DNA of 64,000 nt from Motiliproteus sp965230185 (GCA_965230185.1 OZ245995.1:2914001-2978000), one strand, 5' to 3'; shown: positions 18,001-27,428, numbered from the stretch's first letter. Notes: generated by a model not told the origin, from the sequence alone. Numbers and translations: made by a program.

Positions 18001-18178
18001 ACAGGGCTAAAATTTGGATCAGGTGATATGCGAGCGACATATATAAGGCCTGAGCGGCCACGGGTCAAGCGACGTTTTAACAGGTTAATCAGCGCAGCCC
18101 TCTGTTTTATCGTAGCCCCGCGATCCTGCTTTGATTAATATAAGGTCATCATTTCAACCCATAATTCTGCAGTAAACT

Positions 18179-18865
18179 ATGGATTCCGCTAATCAGCCCC
18201 TGCTTATAATTGCGTTAGTCGTCGTGGTCGTAACAGCCCTGGCGATAAATTACTACTTTCATAAACGGCAGGAGGCGGAAAACACCCGCAGGTTGCTGAG
18301 TAAGCAGCTGAAGGGACAGATTGAGCAGGTACTGGATTCACTGGCCGTATTGAAACAGACCAGCTGCGACCCGCAGCTGATCACCGCTCTGACCGACTAC
18401 TCGATGGGGCTGTTTACTCAGCTCAAAACAGTCAACCCACAGTCAGACCTGGCAGCTCAGCTGGAAAAGGGCAGTGGCAGAAGCAGCGAACCGGCTCTGC
18501 AACTGAAAAGCGATCAGAGCATACGACAGGCCCAGCAGAGCATTCGCAACGCCACCTCAGTACTGTCAAAACTTCGCCAGCAAGGGAAGCTGACGCCGGT
18601 GAACGCCAGCGAGCTGGTCCAGGAACTCAACTGGTTCTACTATCAGATCGAGGCGGACGCTCATATCGACCAGGCAGGCCGACTGATTGAAACGGGCAAG
18701 AACAGCGTTGCCATCACCCACCTCAAACAGGCAAGAACCGCCATTTCAAAAACCAGCAGCAAGGATCCAAGGCGAACCGAGAAAATACGGGAGCTTAACG
18801 CGGCGATAACCGATGCGGACCCTTTTACAAAAAAACAGAATGACCCAGAAGCGACACAAACCTGA
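18179..18865 (+). CDS. hypothetical membrane-anchored protein (228 aa)
   Basis: Unrecognised protein with one N-terminal transmembrane segment (residues 8-27, LLIIALVVVVVTALAINYYF). A long soluble, helix-rich region follows with few hydrophobic stretches, ending in a polar tail. The predicted orientation is N-out/C-in by the positive residues KRQ after the helix. Its bitopic, coiled-coil-like design suggests a scaffold, but no family can be named. It is divergent from topA (178-base gap) and convergent with the DUF1653 gene. No good ribosome site is visible before the ATG at 18179, so the exact start is uncertain. Confidence 0.72.
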   Translation: MDSANQPLLIIALVVVVVTALAINYYFHKRQEAENTRRLLSKQLKGQIEQVLDSLAVLKQTSCDPQLITALTDYSMGLFTQLKTVNPQSDLAAQLEKGSGRSSEPALQLKSDQSIRQAQQSIRNATSVLSKLRQQGKLTPVNASELVQELNWFYYQIEADAHIDQAGRLIETGKNSVAITHLKQARTAISKTSSKDPRRTEKIRELNAAITDADPFTKKQNDPEATQT

Positions 18866-18903
18866 GCCCGGCGCAGGTCTGCTCACCCTCTCCTTCAGGT
18901 CTC

Positions 18904-19116
18904 TCAGGACTCAGAAATAAATTCGAAACGCGGCCGGCTGGCGCCATTGACCTCTACCGACTCGGTAAACATCGCCAGCGGCCTGACCCAGAGGCTGTAA
19001 TCACCGTACAGGGTTCGGTAGACCACCAGCTCCTCTTCAGTTTCTGAATGGCGCGCCACGCCAATCACCTGGTATTTATGGCCTTTGTAATGGCGGTATA
19101 TTCCGGTTGCTATCAT
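18904..19116 (-). CDS. DUF1653 domain protein
   Basis: Small protein made of a single DUF1653 domain, function unknown. Signature segments are GIYRHYKGHKYQV, ARHSETEEELVVYR and YGDYSLWVRPLAMF, nearly invariant in the family. I place the start at ATG 19116, which has a strong GGGGAG seven bases upstream and matches usual N-termini. A GTG at 19137 would extend it by seven residues into the preceding gene. It follows the 168-residue membrane protein gene, probably in one transcript. Confidence 0.88.
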   Translation of the reverse strand: MIATGIYRHYKGHKYQVIGVARHSETEEELVVYRTLYGDYSLWVRPLAMFTESVEVNGASRPRFEFISES

Positions 19117-19133
19117 TGCTGTCTCCCCAATAT

Positions 19134-19640
19134 TCACAGATTACTCTCAATCATTCCCCGCAGTACCTTATAGATATCTTCGACGGTTTCAGGAGTTCCC
19201 TTCTCGTACCAGTACATGGAGACAGCCACCGGCGTCGACTCGATGGAGTAGCAGTCATCCGGCATTGACTCGATGACCTCGGCAATCTGCTGCAACGTCC
19301 GCTCTTCCAGATAGCCCTCCCCTTTGGACCAGCACCAGCCTTCCGGAAGACCTTCGGTGGCGTGACTGTTAAGTCGGAAAATATGCCAGGGGATTGTCGC
19401 TGTCTTTTCCCGCCGGTCAGCCAGAGTGCGCGGCAATCGGTAGGCGATACAGGTCTGCTCATCAGGCACCGCCTCGCCGATCTCTCTGGGAAAAAGCACC
19501 CGTGCCATCTGCACCTGTATCCCCTGACGCATTGCTTTCTGGCGCAGCAGGGCCTGCACCCGCTGCCGGGGCGACGGCATCATCCACATCATCGAACCAA
19601 CAATAGACAAAAGCAGTAAAACGATGATGACCCAGTTCAT
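19134..19640 (-). CDS. hypothetical membrane-anchored protein (168 aa)
   Basis: Unrecognised protein with an N-terminal hydrophobic helix (VIIVLLLLSIVGSMMWMM) followed by a basic stretch (SPRQRVQALLRQK) and a soluble cytoplasmic domain of about 140 residues. That domain contains conserved-looking tryptophans and the motif EGWCWSKGEG. Probably an inner-membrane-tethered protein. It is cotranscribed with the DUF1653 gene 17 bases downstream and divergent from the universal stress protein gene. Confidence 0.75.
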   Translation of the reverse strand: MNWVIIVLLLLSIVGSMMWMMPSPRQRVQALLRQKAMRQGIQVQMARVLFPREIGEAVPDEQTCIAYRLPRTLADRREKTATIPWHIFRLNSHATEGLPEGWCWSKGEGYLEERTLQQIAEVIESMPDDCYSIESTPVAVSMYWYEKGTPETVEDIYKVLRGMIESNL

Positions 19641-19729
19641 TTTTTCACCTATATTCAGTGTGATAGCGTTAGATCTCTGCCAACGCGGCTATGTTAAGCT
19701 ATTCCGACGGAAAATCAGAGGAATCGAGA

Positions 19730-20155
19730 ATGAGTTACCAACATATTTTGCTTGCTGTTGACCTGACCGAAGAATCTGCCTCTGTCGCTGCAAAAGGCGT
19801 CGAACTGGCGCGACTGGGTGGCAGCAAGCTCAGCCTGATCCATGTTATTGAGCCCCTGAGCTTCGCTTATGGCGGCGATGTTCCGATGGACCTGTCGGCT
19901 ATCCAGGAACAGCTGGATGAACACGCCCACCAGCGCCTCAACAGCTTTGCCGAGTCACTCGACTACAAAGTGGAAAAACTGTATATCGTTTCCGGTCACA
20001 CTGAAAGCGAGATCCACCGAATTGCCAAGCAGGATGAAGCAGATCTGATCATCGTCGGCAGCCACGGCCGTCACGGCCTGTCTTTGCTGCTGGGATCCAC
20101 GGCCAACGGTGTGCTGCACGGAGCCAACTGCGACGTGCTTGCCGTCAGAGTCTGA
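19730..20155 (+). CDS. universal stress protein (UspA family)
   Basis: 141-residue universal stress protein, a Rossmann-like nucleotide-binding fold linked to starvation and stress survival. The start is ATG 19730 (MSYQHILLAVDL); the longer frame from 19691 adds an unrelated leader. The C-terminal IVGSHGRHGLSLLLGSTANGVLH matches the ATP-binding G-2x-G-9x-G-(S/T) pattern, so this is an ATP-binding type rather than UspA proper. It is a single gene with its own terminator after the stop. Confidence 0.92.
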   Translation: MSYQHILLAVDLTEESASVAAKGVELARLGGSKLSLIHVIEPLSFAYGGDVPMDLSAIQEQLDEHAHQRLNSFAESLDYKVEKLYIVSGHTESEIHRIAKQDEADLIIVGSHGRHGLSLLLGSTANGVLHGANCDVLAVRV

Positions 20156-20176
20156 GAGCCCCGGCAGGCTACCCGA

Positions 20177-20204
20177 GCGCTGCAGCCCGCCTGCAGCGCC
20201 TTTT
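20177..20204 (+). terminator. intrinsic terminator after universal stress gene
   Basis: Perfect 9-base-pair GC-rich stem (GCGCTGCAG / CTGCAGCGC) with a five-base loop, followed by CTTTTCTC, 22 bases after the universal stress protein stop. It lies between convergent genes and could also serve uup weakly. Confidence 0.75.
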
Positions 20205-20227
20205 CTCGACACTGACAGAACTTCTTC

Positions 20228-22168
20228 CTAATCACCGTCTTTCAGCGCCTCCAGCTCCAGCCAGCGCTCCATGGCCGTCTCCAGCTCTGCTTCGCTGGCC
20301 TGAAGCGCGCTCAACCGCTCAGCCACCTTTTCATGATCCTGCTGATAAAAGTCAGCTGCAGCGGTTTCTTCCTGCAACTCAGCGAGTCGCTGCTCCAGGG
20401 ATTCTATCAGGGCCGGCATCTGATCCAGTTCTCTCTGCAATTTGTAGCTGAGCTTCTGAGCTTTCTTTGGAGCGGCTTTCCCGGCGGACGACTTCGCCTC
20501 CACAGAGCTCGATCTGGCCACACCGACCGGACCGCCTTCAGCCGGCTCTTCCTGCTGCAACGGTGCGATAGCGTCACCCAATGTACCTCCCTGACGCACC
20601 CAGTCTTCGTAGCCACCCACATATTCCCTGATCCGCCCATTGCCCTCGAATACCAGGGTACTGGTTACCACATTATCGAGAAAAGCCCGGTCATGGCTGA
20701 CCAGCAGCAGCGTGCCCTGGAAGTCACAGAGAATTTCCTCCAGCAGCTCCAGTGTTTCAAGATCCAGATCGTTAGTCGGCTCATCAAGTACCAGCAGATT
20801 CGCAGGCTTGCTGAACAGCCGCGCCAGCAACAGTCTGTTACGCTCACCCCCTGATAACGATTTAACCTTCGCCCGGGTCCTGGCCGGAGTAAACAGGAAA
20901 TCACTGAGATAGCTGATCAGATGGCGCTGCCGGCCGTTTATAGTAATCTGCTCCCGTCCCTCTGCAACGTTATCTATGACCGTTTTTTCCGGGTCCAGCT
21001 GTTCGCGCAACTGGTCGAAATAGGCAATTTCAAGATTGGTGCCCAGCTCCAGAGTCCCGGACTGCGGCTCAAGATTTCCCAGCATCAGCTTCAACAGCGT
21101 ACTCTTGCCCACGCCGTTAGGGCCGATCAGGCCAATTCGGTCTCCCCGCATAATTCGCAGGTCAAGATTCCTGACCAACTCCTGATCGCCATAGCCGTAG
21201 CTGACACCCGTAGCTTCCGACACCAGCTTTCCGGAGCGTCTGGCCGACTCCAGCCCGAAGCTCGCCCGCCCCTGCTGCTCCCGCCGTTTCGCCCGCTCCT
21301 CGCGCATCGCCTTCAGCGCCCTTACCCGCCCTTCGTTTCGAGTCCGGCGCGCCTTGATTCCCTGACGAATCCACACCTCCTCCTGAGCGAGTCGCTTGTC
21401 AAAGAGGGCGTTCTGACGCTCTTCGTCGGCCAGCATCTTTTCCCGATATTCCAGAAAACTCCGATAGTCCCCATCCCAACTGGCCAGCCGACCGCGATCC
21501 AGTTCAACGATGTGGGTTGCCAGACGCTGCAGAAATGAACGGTCATGGGTGATAAAGATCAGGGTGCCGGCAAAATCCAGCAACTGCTGCTCCAGCCACT
21601 GAATGGTCGTAATATCCAGATGGTTGGTCGGCTCATCCAACAGCAGAATGTCCGGGTCCGACACCATTGCCCGACCCAGCGCCACTCGCCGACGCCAGCC
21701 ACCGGACAACTCCGACATCCGTTTTTTGCCCGGCAGCCGCAGTCGGGTCAGCACCCTTTCTACGCGCTGGTCGAGATGCCAGCCATCCACCGCTTCAATG
21801 CGCTGCTGCAGATGTTCCAGCTTCCTGAGGTTGTCGGCATCATGGGACGCCGCCGACAGGCGATCATATTCCAGCAGCATCTGCTGAATATCACTGAGCC
21901 CACTGGCCACCACTTCATAGACGCTACGATCATCGGCCGCCGGCAGTTCCTGCTCGAGCACACCGATTTTCAGGCCCGACTGAGTCCAGAGCTCACCGCT
22001 GTCCTGATGCACGACCCCACAAAGCAGTTTCAGCAAAGTCGATTTACCGGCGCCATTACGGCCGATCAGAGCGATCCTCTCCGATTCATGAACCACCCAG
22101 TCTGCCCGGTCCAGTAGCGGGTGATCGCCAAAAGCCAGAGAAACCTGATCTAGTCGTAAAAGAGCCAT
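20228..22168 (-). CDS. uup: ABC-F ATPase Uup
   Basis: Duplicated ABC ATPase without membrane domains, of the ABC-F translation-factor family. Uup acts on the ribosome and affects transposon excision in E. coli. Two nucleotide-binding domains: Walker A GRNGAGKST (residue 36 region) and GPNGVGKST (about 350), with signatures LSGGW and LSGGE. The arginine- and glutamate-rich linker between them is typical of ABC-F proteins. The C-terminal coiled-coil (from about residue 560) separates Uup from EttA and YbiT. Length 646 fits Uup (635 in E. coli). Divergent from the transglycosylase gene, with 77 bases between. Confidence 0.93.
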   Translation of the reverse strand: MALLRLDQVSLAFGDHPLLDRADWVVHESERIALIGRNGAGKSTLLKLLCGVVHQDSGELWTQSGLKIGVLEQELPAADDRSVYEVVASGLSDIQQMLLEYDRLSAASHDADNLRKLEHLQQRIEAVDGWHLDQRVERVLTRLRLPGKKRMSELSGGWRRRVALGRAMVSDPDILLLDEPTNHLDITTIQWLEQQLLDFAGTLIFITHDRSFLQRLATHIVELDRGRLASWDGDYRSFLEYREKMLADEERQNALFDKRLAQEEVWIRQGIKARRTRNEGRVRALKAMREERAKRREQQGRASFGLESARRSGKLVSEATGVSYGYGDQELVRNLDLRIMRGDRIGLIGPNGVGKSTLLKLMLGNLEPQSGTLELGTNLEIAYFDQLREQLDPEKTVIDNVAEGREQITINGRQRHLISYLSDFLFTPARTRAKVKSLSGGERNRLLLARLFSKPANLLVLDEPTNDLDLETLELLEEILCDFQGTLLLVSHDRAFLDNVVTSTLVFEGNGRIREYVGGYEDWVRQGGTLGDAIAPLQQEEPAEGGPVGVARSSSVEAKSSAGKAAPKKAQKLSYKLQRELDQMPALIESLEQRLAELQEETAAADFYQQDHEKVAERLSALQASEAELETAMERWLELEALKDGD

Positions 22169-22245
22169 AAACGTTAACTGCCAAAATGAGAAATCGGCTA
22201 TTCTATCCTGAAATCAAACTGGGTGGATAATCTCGGAGGTATTCG

Positions 22246-24309
22246 GTGCAAAACCAGCCCGTAGGAGCAGCAACACAGGACGTTTCAGGATCATCTGCCA
22301 GGTATCGATTGCCCCTTCTTTCACTGATACTGGTCTCTGCGATCTCTATGGCCACGACAACCCCTCCCGGTACCGATATCGCCCACCGGACAGACACTGC
22401 TGACAAGGTGTCGATATCCCAGACAGCTCAGCCGACCCTGCCTGCAACGGAACTGAAACGATTGCGGAATATCTATCGTGAGGCTGACAGGGCTCTGGAG
22501 AAGAAGGATATAAAGCGCTTCAACGCACTGCAGCAGCAACTCACCGACTATCCGCTCTATCCCTATCTGGAGTACCGACGGATTCGACGGGACCTTTCAG
22601 GACTGACGGAAAAGCAGTTTAACCAATTCAGCAAAAAGTACAGCGAAACTCCGCTGCCAGCGAGGCTGCGATCCGGCTGGTTGTCCCATCTGGCCGGCAA
22701 GAAGCGCTGGAAACTTTTCCTTAAACACTTTCCGGCCGGAAGCCGCAGTGTGACTCAGCGCTGCCTGCGCCTGCAAGCCCTGCATAAAACCGGAAACAGC
22801 CGCCAGGCCTATCAGGAAACGGCCGATCTCTGGACCGTGGGACAGTCCCAGCCCTCAGCTTGCAACAAGCCCTTTAATCGCTGGATCAGGGCCGGACATC
22901 TCGACGAGCAGAGAGCATTCAGCCGCTTCTTGCTGGCCCTTAATAAGGGAGAAGTAGGTCTTGCCCGCTATGTGACTCGCTATATTGATGACAAAAAACT
23001 GAAAGGGATCACGAAGAACGCCCTGAATCTGCAAAAGAAGCCTGCGAACCTGGCCACAGTCAGACTCTCAGATCAGCAACCCGGTTACAGCAGCCTGATA
23101 ACAGCGACTCTGAAACGCCTGGCTCGAACCGATATAGAGCTGGCTCTGAAGCTCTGGTTCAGGTTCAAACCAACACTGAAGCTGGATGAGCAGCAACTGG
23201 CGGGCATTGAACAACGACTTGGCCTGCGCCTGTTGCAGAACTATGACACCCGCAGCCCCCACTGGCTCAAGCAGCTTGACCCGGGCTTTAAGAATGCCCG
23301 GTTGCTGGAGTGGCGATTGCGCTATGAACTCAGCCGCCAGAACTGGCCCCGTGTGGAGCAGCTGCTGAATAAGCTGCCGGCGACAGAGCAGTCGAAGGAC
23401 CGCTGGCACTACTGGCGCGCCCGTACGCTGGAGCATAATGGCGGAAAAAGCCGGGCCGTTGAAATTTTCTCGGAACTGTCAGAAAAACGCAGCTTCTATG
23501 GCTTTTTATCAGCAGATCGACTGGGGCTGGATTACAGCCTCAACAATCGATCAGCACCGGCTGACCTGGTGCAGCTGGAGAAAATCACGTCACTGCCCGG
23601 GATGCTCAGAGCTCGAGAGCTGCACTATCATCGGCAGCTGACCAGCGCCCGTCGGGAATGGCACCGGACTACACGCAACTTCAGCAACGAACAGCACTAC
23701 CAGGCGGCGATCCTCGCAAGGCGTTGGGGCTGGTACTCTCAGGCCATTATGTCGGCCATAAACGCCCGGATGTGGGATGATCTCAGAATCCGTTTTCCTG
23801 CCGCCTACTCCCGAAGCATCAGCTCCAGTTCCGAACGCTTCTCCATCGACCCTCCCTGGGTATTTGCCGTGGCCCGTCAGGAAAGCGCCTTCAATGCCTC
23901 CGTTCGCTCTCCGGCCGGCGCAACCGGACTGATGCAACTGATGCCGGCGACCGCAAAACAGACCGCCCGAAGCATACAGCTCCGCTACCGGAATCGTGAA
24001 CAGCTGAAGGACCCCAGCACCAACATTCAACTCGGCAGCGCCTACCTCTCTCAGTTGCTTAATAAGCACAAAGGCAATCGGGTCTGGGCAACCGCGGCCT
24101 ATAATGCCGGCCCGCACCGGGTGAAACGCTGGTTGAAGGAAAGAGGCTCGTTGCCTGTCGACCTGTGGATCGAGACCATCCCCTATCGGGAAACCCGCCA
24201 GTACGTTCAGAACGTACTGGCTTATACGGTGATCTACAGCGACCTGCTGGGACAGCCAAAACAATTCCTTAAAAAACAGGAAGCAACCGCGCTGCCACTG
24301 ATAAACTGA
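22246..24309 (+). CDS. slt: soluble lytic murein transglycosylase Slt
   Basis: Periplasmic exo-lytic transglycosylase that cleaves peptidoglycan to 1,6-anhydro-muropeptides. The 687-residue protein has an N-terminal hydrophobic export segment (about residues 20-37, LPLLSLILVSAISMATT) and a long alpha-helical superhelix (residues 60-500) that forms the doughnut in Slt70. The C-terminal SLT domain follows, with the catalytic glutamate in ARQESAFN, then SPAGATGLMQLMPATA and AAYNAGPHRV. The start is GTG 22246 with GGAGGT five bases upstream. Divergent from uup. Nothing truncated. Confidence 0.95.
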   Translation: MQNQPVGAATQDVSGSSARYRLPLLSLILVSAISMATTTPPGTDIAHRTDTADKVSISQTAQPTLPATELKRLRNIYREADRALEKKDIKRFNALQQQLTDYPLYPYLEYRRIRRDLSGLTEKQFNQFSKKYSETPLPARLRSGWLSHLAGKKRWKLFLKHFPAGSRSVTQRCLRLQALHKTGNSRQAYQETADLWTVGQSQPSACNKPFNRWIRAGHLDEQRAFSRFLLALNKGEVGLARYVTRYIDDKKLKGITKNALNLQKKPANLATVRLSDQQPGYSSLITATLKRLARTDIELALKLWFRFKPTLKLDEQQLAGIEQRLGLRLLQNYDTRSPHWLKQLDPGFKNARLLEWRLRYELSRQNWPRVEQLLNKLPATEQSKDRWHYWRARTLEHNGGKSRAVEIFSELSEKRSFYGFLSADRLGLDYSLNNRSAPADLVQLEKITSLPGMLRARELHYHRQLTSARREWHRTTRNFSNEQHYQAAILARRWGWYSQAIMSAINARMWDDLRIRFPAAYSRSISSSSERFSIDPPWVFAVARQESAFNASVRSPAGATGLMQLMPATAKQTARSIQLRYRNREQLKDPSTNIQLGSAYLSQLLNKHKGNRVWATAAYNAGPHRVKRWLKERGSLPVDLWIETIPYRETRQYVQNVLAYTVIYSDLLGQPKQFLKKQEATALPLIN

Positions 24310-24340
24310 ATCAACGCACAGGCTTCAAGCTGCTACAGGA

Positions 24341-24511
24341 TCAGCACCCCTGACGGTTGAAAACCACGAGGATGGGAAACGGCCCGGGTTCGGTTCGAAG
24401 AGCATAGAGCCGCACAGGATCGGGACGGGGAGCAGACTGGAATTCAAGCTCCCTGCAGCTGGCCAGATATGACGCGAGCTCAGGCCAGTATCTCAACAGG
24501 ATCGGCGACAC
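24341..24511 (-). CDS. possible small protein overlapping the MOSC gene end (56 aa)
   Basis: A 56-codon open frame that looks coding but is easy to miss because it uses a GTG start (24511) or TTG (24496). From GTG it reads MSPILLRYWPELASYL, continues in a polar middle, and ends with a well-formed hydrophobic strand (PFPILVVFNRQGC). It overlaps the MOSC stop by 32 bases in the +1 frame and covers nearly all the gap between that gene and slt. Base choice at third positions is like neighbouring genes. No Shine-Dalgarno is obvious, so translation may depend on coupling to the upstream gene. Family unknown; the alternative is chance open frame. Confidence 0.45.
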   Translation of the reverse strand: MSPILLRYWPELASYLASCRELEFQSAPRPDPVRLYALRTEPGPFPILVVFNRQGC

Positions 24512-25286
24512 GGATGACGCCTTCGGTGCGGTGAATCAGATTCTGTCCGAACAGCACTTTATTCGCCGAACGACGATAGCGGGCCAGGGTCGCCAGCGGC
24601 TCACGACCCGCTTTGCCGGTGGTGTGATCGATGGTTGTCATCACGCAGCGCTCACAGGGCTTGGCAACCCGAAAGGCTACCGAGCCAATACGAATCTCCC
24701 GCCAGCTATCTTCAGCAAACGGCAGCGTGCCGGCAACAACGACATTGGGTCGGAACCTCAGACTGTCTACGGGAGTATCCAGTCGATCATTCAGGTCGTC
24801 GAGAGAGCCCTGGGTGGTCAGCAGCAAAGGGAAACCATCAGCAAAGCTGACCGTTTCGCCATTTTCGGCATAGTCCGGATCGACTTTCCGGAACGTGGAG
24901 TCCGGCATAAAGACCAGCCTCACCGGTTTCGACAGATAATCGCTGAACCAGACGGCCGCCCGGTCACCAGCATCCAGCACTTCGCAGCGATCGCTCCAGA
25001 CCTGAGCGTTCAGATACCCTGAGTCGCCATCCGGCTCCGGAACTTCCAGCGTTTCCGGGACAAACTCGCCAGCGACGGAGAAGCGAATGGCCTGCTCCAA
25101 CGGCAGCACGTCGACCAGTGCCAGTCGTGGGTTCTTTCGCTGGCTGACAAAGACACCGTTCTCGTCAACCAGCATCCAGCGACGATCCTGATGCACACCG
25201 AAACGATCCAGCCGCACCTGCCCGCGGCTCAGCCCCCGCCCGGATTTCAGCGGGTAGCTGTAGAGCTCAGCAACGACGGCAGCCAC
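24480..25286 (-). CDS. MOSC domain protein (YcbX-like)
   Basis: Molybdenum-cofactor-binding MOSC protein with an N-terminal MOSC_N beta-barrel (residues 1-120: LYSYPLKSGRG, RFGVHQDRRWMLVD). The C-terminal MOSC domain carries the likely cofactor-binding cysteine in KPCERCVMTTID. Related proteins (YcbX, mARC) reduce N-hydroxylated compounds. E. coli YcbX has an extra ferredoxin domain; this 268-residue protein lacks it, so it would need a separate electron donor. It lies nine bases downstream of cheV in the same direction, with the small unlisted frame overlapping its end. Confidence 0.9.
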   Translation of the reverse strand: MAAVVAELYSYPLKSGRGLSRGQVRLDRFGVHQDRRWMLVDENGVFVSQRKNPRLALVDVLPLEQAIRFSVAGEFVPETLEVPEPDGDSGYLNAQVWSDRCEVLDAGDRAAVWFSDYLSKPVRLVFMPDSTFRKVDPDYAENGETVSFADGFPLLLTTQGSLDDLNDRLDTPVDSLRFRPNVVVAGTLPFAEDSWREIRIGSVAFRVAKPCERCVMTTIDHTTGKAGREPLATLARYRRSANKVLFGQNLIHRTEGVIRVADPVEILA

Positions 25287-25294
25287 TAAGGTGG

Positions 25295-26230
25295 TTACCC
25301 GATCCCATGAACCTGACGAACCCGGTCCAGCACCTTACTGGCGAGACGATCCGATTCGAACTTCGGCAGGAAATCATTGCAGCCCACTTTCTGGACCATC
25401 GCTTTATTAAAGGTACCGGACAAGGATGTATGAAGAATGATATAGAGATTCTGCAGTTCCTCATTGTTACGAATCTCCGTCGTCAGCCGGTAACCGTCCA
25501 TCTCCGGCATTTCAGCGTCCGTAATCACCATCATAAACTGCTCGGTGACATCCCCCTGGGTGGCGAAGGCCTTCAGCTGCTCCAGAGCGTCGGTACCATT
25601 GACAGCTTCGATAACCTGAATGCTGAGTTGTTCCAGAGTTTTGCGGACCTGATCTCTGGCTGTCTGGGAGTCATCCACCACCAGCACCCGCTTGCCTCTT
25701 GCCAGCTCATAGACATCATTATCCACAAGATCCGGAGACACATCGGTAGAGAACGGTGAAATTTCCGCCAGCACCTTCTCGACATCGACAATTTCCACCA
25801 GCCGGTTGTCCTCGAGCCGGGTGATCGCGGTCAGGTAGTGGGCACGACCGGCGGTGACCGGTGGCGGCATCACGTCACTCCAGTCGAGGTTGAGAATACG
25901 CTCGACATCACTGACCAGAAACCCCTGCACGGTACCGTTGTACTCCGCCACGATCATGTGGGAGTCTTCGGTAACCTGAGAAGCCGGCATTCCGATGGCC
26001 GCACTCAGGTCGATAACAGGCACCGTCTGGCCCCGCATGTTGGTTACACCACAGATATACGGGTTGGAATTAGGCAGCGCATTCAGGCGCGGAAGCTTCA
26101 GCACCTCTTTCACTTTGAAAACATTGATCGCAAAGAGCTGGTTTCGCCCCAGCCGGAACAACAACAACTCAAAGCGGTTCTGACCTACCAGCCGTGTCCG
26201 CTGATCAACCGAATCCAGTATCCCACTCAT
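25295..26230 (-). CDS. cheV: chemotaxis coupling protein CheV
   Basis: Hybrid chemotaxis protein: N-terminal CheW-like domain (residues 15-160; GVTNMRGQTVPVIDL) that couples receptors to CheA, and a C-terminal receiver domain (residues 175-305). The receiver has the acidic pocket VVDDS, the phospho-acceptor Asp in VITDAEMPEMDGY, and the threonine/serine and lysine positions in LHTSLS and the K of FNKA/LPKF. I choose ATG 26230 (MSGILDSVDQRTRLVG), matching other CheV N-termini; a GTG at 26242 would add four residues. No other chemotaxis gene is nearby. Length 311 is typical. Confidence 0.94.
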   Translation of the reverse strand: MSGILDSVDQRTRLVGQNRFELLLFRLGRNQLFAINVFKVKEVLKLPRLNALPNSNPYICGVTNMRGQTVPVIDLSAAIGMPASQVTEDSHMIVAEYNGTVQGFLVSDVERILNLDWSDVMPPPVTAGRAHYLTAITRLEDNRLVEIVDVEKVLAEISPFSTDVSPDLVDNDVYELARGKRVLVVDDSQTARDQVRKTLEQLSIQVIEAVNGTDALEQLKAFATQGDVTEQFMMVITDAEMPEMDGYRLTTEIRNNEELQNLYIILHTSLSGTFNKAMVQKVGCNDFLPKFESDRLASKVLDRVRQVHGIG

Positions 26231-26348
26231 TGTAATCCGCACCCTGTTTCTGAGCGTAGAGTCACTCAGCTATGAATTTTCATGCCATCTCCTGTTAGCA
26301 TACCCCGTATTTTCACCAACGCGTACATTCAATACGGAACTGCCGGAC

Positions 26349-27155
26349 ATGGTCAGCAACAACCACCCACTTGTCGATATAGCCATCAACCTGACAGACA
26401 AAGCATTCAGCAAGGATCGGGAAGCGGTTATCGAACGAGCCTTCGACGCCGGCGTCAACACCCTGGTTGTCACTGGCACCGATCTGGACGAGAGCGAACA
26501 GGCCGCCGAACTCACTGAGCGTTATCCGGGCCAGCTGTTTTCGACTGCCGGAGTGCATCCACATTATGCCCGCAGTTGTCCGCCGGATTACCTGACCAGG
26601 GTCAAAGCTCTTTTAAATGAAGCCGGTGTTAAGGCCATAGGGGAGACCGGTCTCGATTTTAACCGGAACTTCTCTGCCCCGGATCAGCAGATTCGAGTCT
26701 TTGAACAGCAACTGGAACTGGCCTGCGAAACCGGCATGCCGATTTTTATGCATGAAAGGGATGCGCACGAACGCTTCCACGAAATGGTTCGCCATTACCG
26801 GGATCATCTCAGTAACGCCGTGCTGCACTGTTTTACCGGCAGTCGAAAAGAGCTGTTCGCCTGCCTGGACCTGGATCTGCATATTGGCATCACCGGCTGG
26901 ATCTGTGACGAACGTCGCGGCCAGCACCTGCTGCCTTTGCTGAAGGAGATACCTGAAAATCGCCTGATGCTGGAAACCGACGCCCCCTGGTTGCTGCCGC
27001 GAACCTTGTCGCCAAAACCAAAGTCACGGCGTAATGAGCCGGCGTTTCTCCGCCATATCTGCGAGCAGGCTGCAGCCAGCATGGGTATTGAAGCAGAGGC
27101 ACTGGCCCGCCGGACCACAGCTAATGCACGCGGCTTCTTCAATCTGGACGAATAA
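26349..27155 (+). CDS. tatD: TatD family deoxyribonuclease
   Basis: Metal-dependent hydrolase with 3'-5' exonuclease activity in DNA repair, TIM-barrel fold. It shows the family metal ligands: DIAINLTD near residue 10, the GVHPH motif near residue 65, the GETGLDF glutamate, two histidines (MHER, LHCFTG), and ETDAPWLLPR with the final aspartate. Comparison by eye favours TatD proper (INLTDKAFSKDRE at the start) over YcfH or YjjV. It is a single gene between divergent cheV and convergent glutaredoxin-like gene. Confidence 0.95.
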   Translation: MVSNNHPLVDIAINLTDKAFSKDREAVIERAFDAGVNTLVVTGTDLDESEQAAELTERYPGQLFSTAGVHPHYARSCPPDYLTRVKALLNEAGVKAIGETGLDFNRNFSAPDQQIRVFEQQLELACETGMPIFMHERDAHERFHEMVRHYRDHLSNAVLHCFTGSRKELFACLDLDLHIGITGWICDERRGQHLLPLLKEIPENRLMLETDAPWLLPRTLSPKPKSRRNEPAFLRHICEQAAASMGIEAEALARRTTANARGFFNLDE

Positions 27156-27185
27156 GCTTCTGATTACCGGGCCCGGCAACAGATA

Positions 27186-27428
27186 TTACAGATCGGCGAC
27201 AAAATCCAGCAGTTGCTGCTGGTCGAAAGGCCAGCCCAGCTCCGCGTTACCGTCGGGATCGGCCACAACAGGAATTCGGATACCGTAGGTTTCAACCAGC
27301 TGATCGGACTCGCTGATCTCAACCGCCTTTATTCGATACTGCTCGGGACTGAGAGTCGCTGCCAGCAGCTGCATGGCGATTTCACAGAGATGACATCCCT
27401 GAGTGGTATAGAGCAACAGGTTTTTCAT
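27186..27428 (-). CDS. glutaredoxin-like protein (DUF836/Glrx-like)
   Basis: Small thioredoxin-fold protein with the active-site pair in TTQGCHLCEIA and the cis-proline motif YGIRIPVV, matching the glutaredoxin-like DUF836 group. Function unknown, probably thiol-disulfide exchange. The start at ATG 27428 (MKNLLLYTTQGCHLC) places the CxxC near residue 12 as in relatives; a GTG five codons upstream is possible. Convergent with tatD and divergent from phaC. Confidence 0.88.
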   Translation of the reverse strand: MKNLLLYTTQGCHLCEIAMQLLAATLSPEQYRIKAVEISESDQLVETYGIRIPVVADPDGNAELGWPFDQQQLLDFVADL

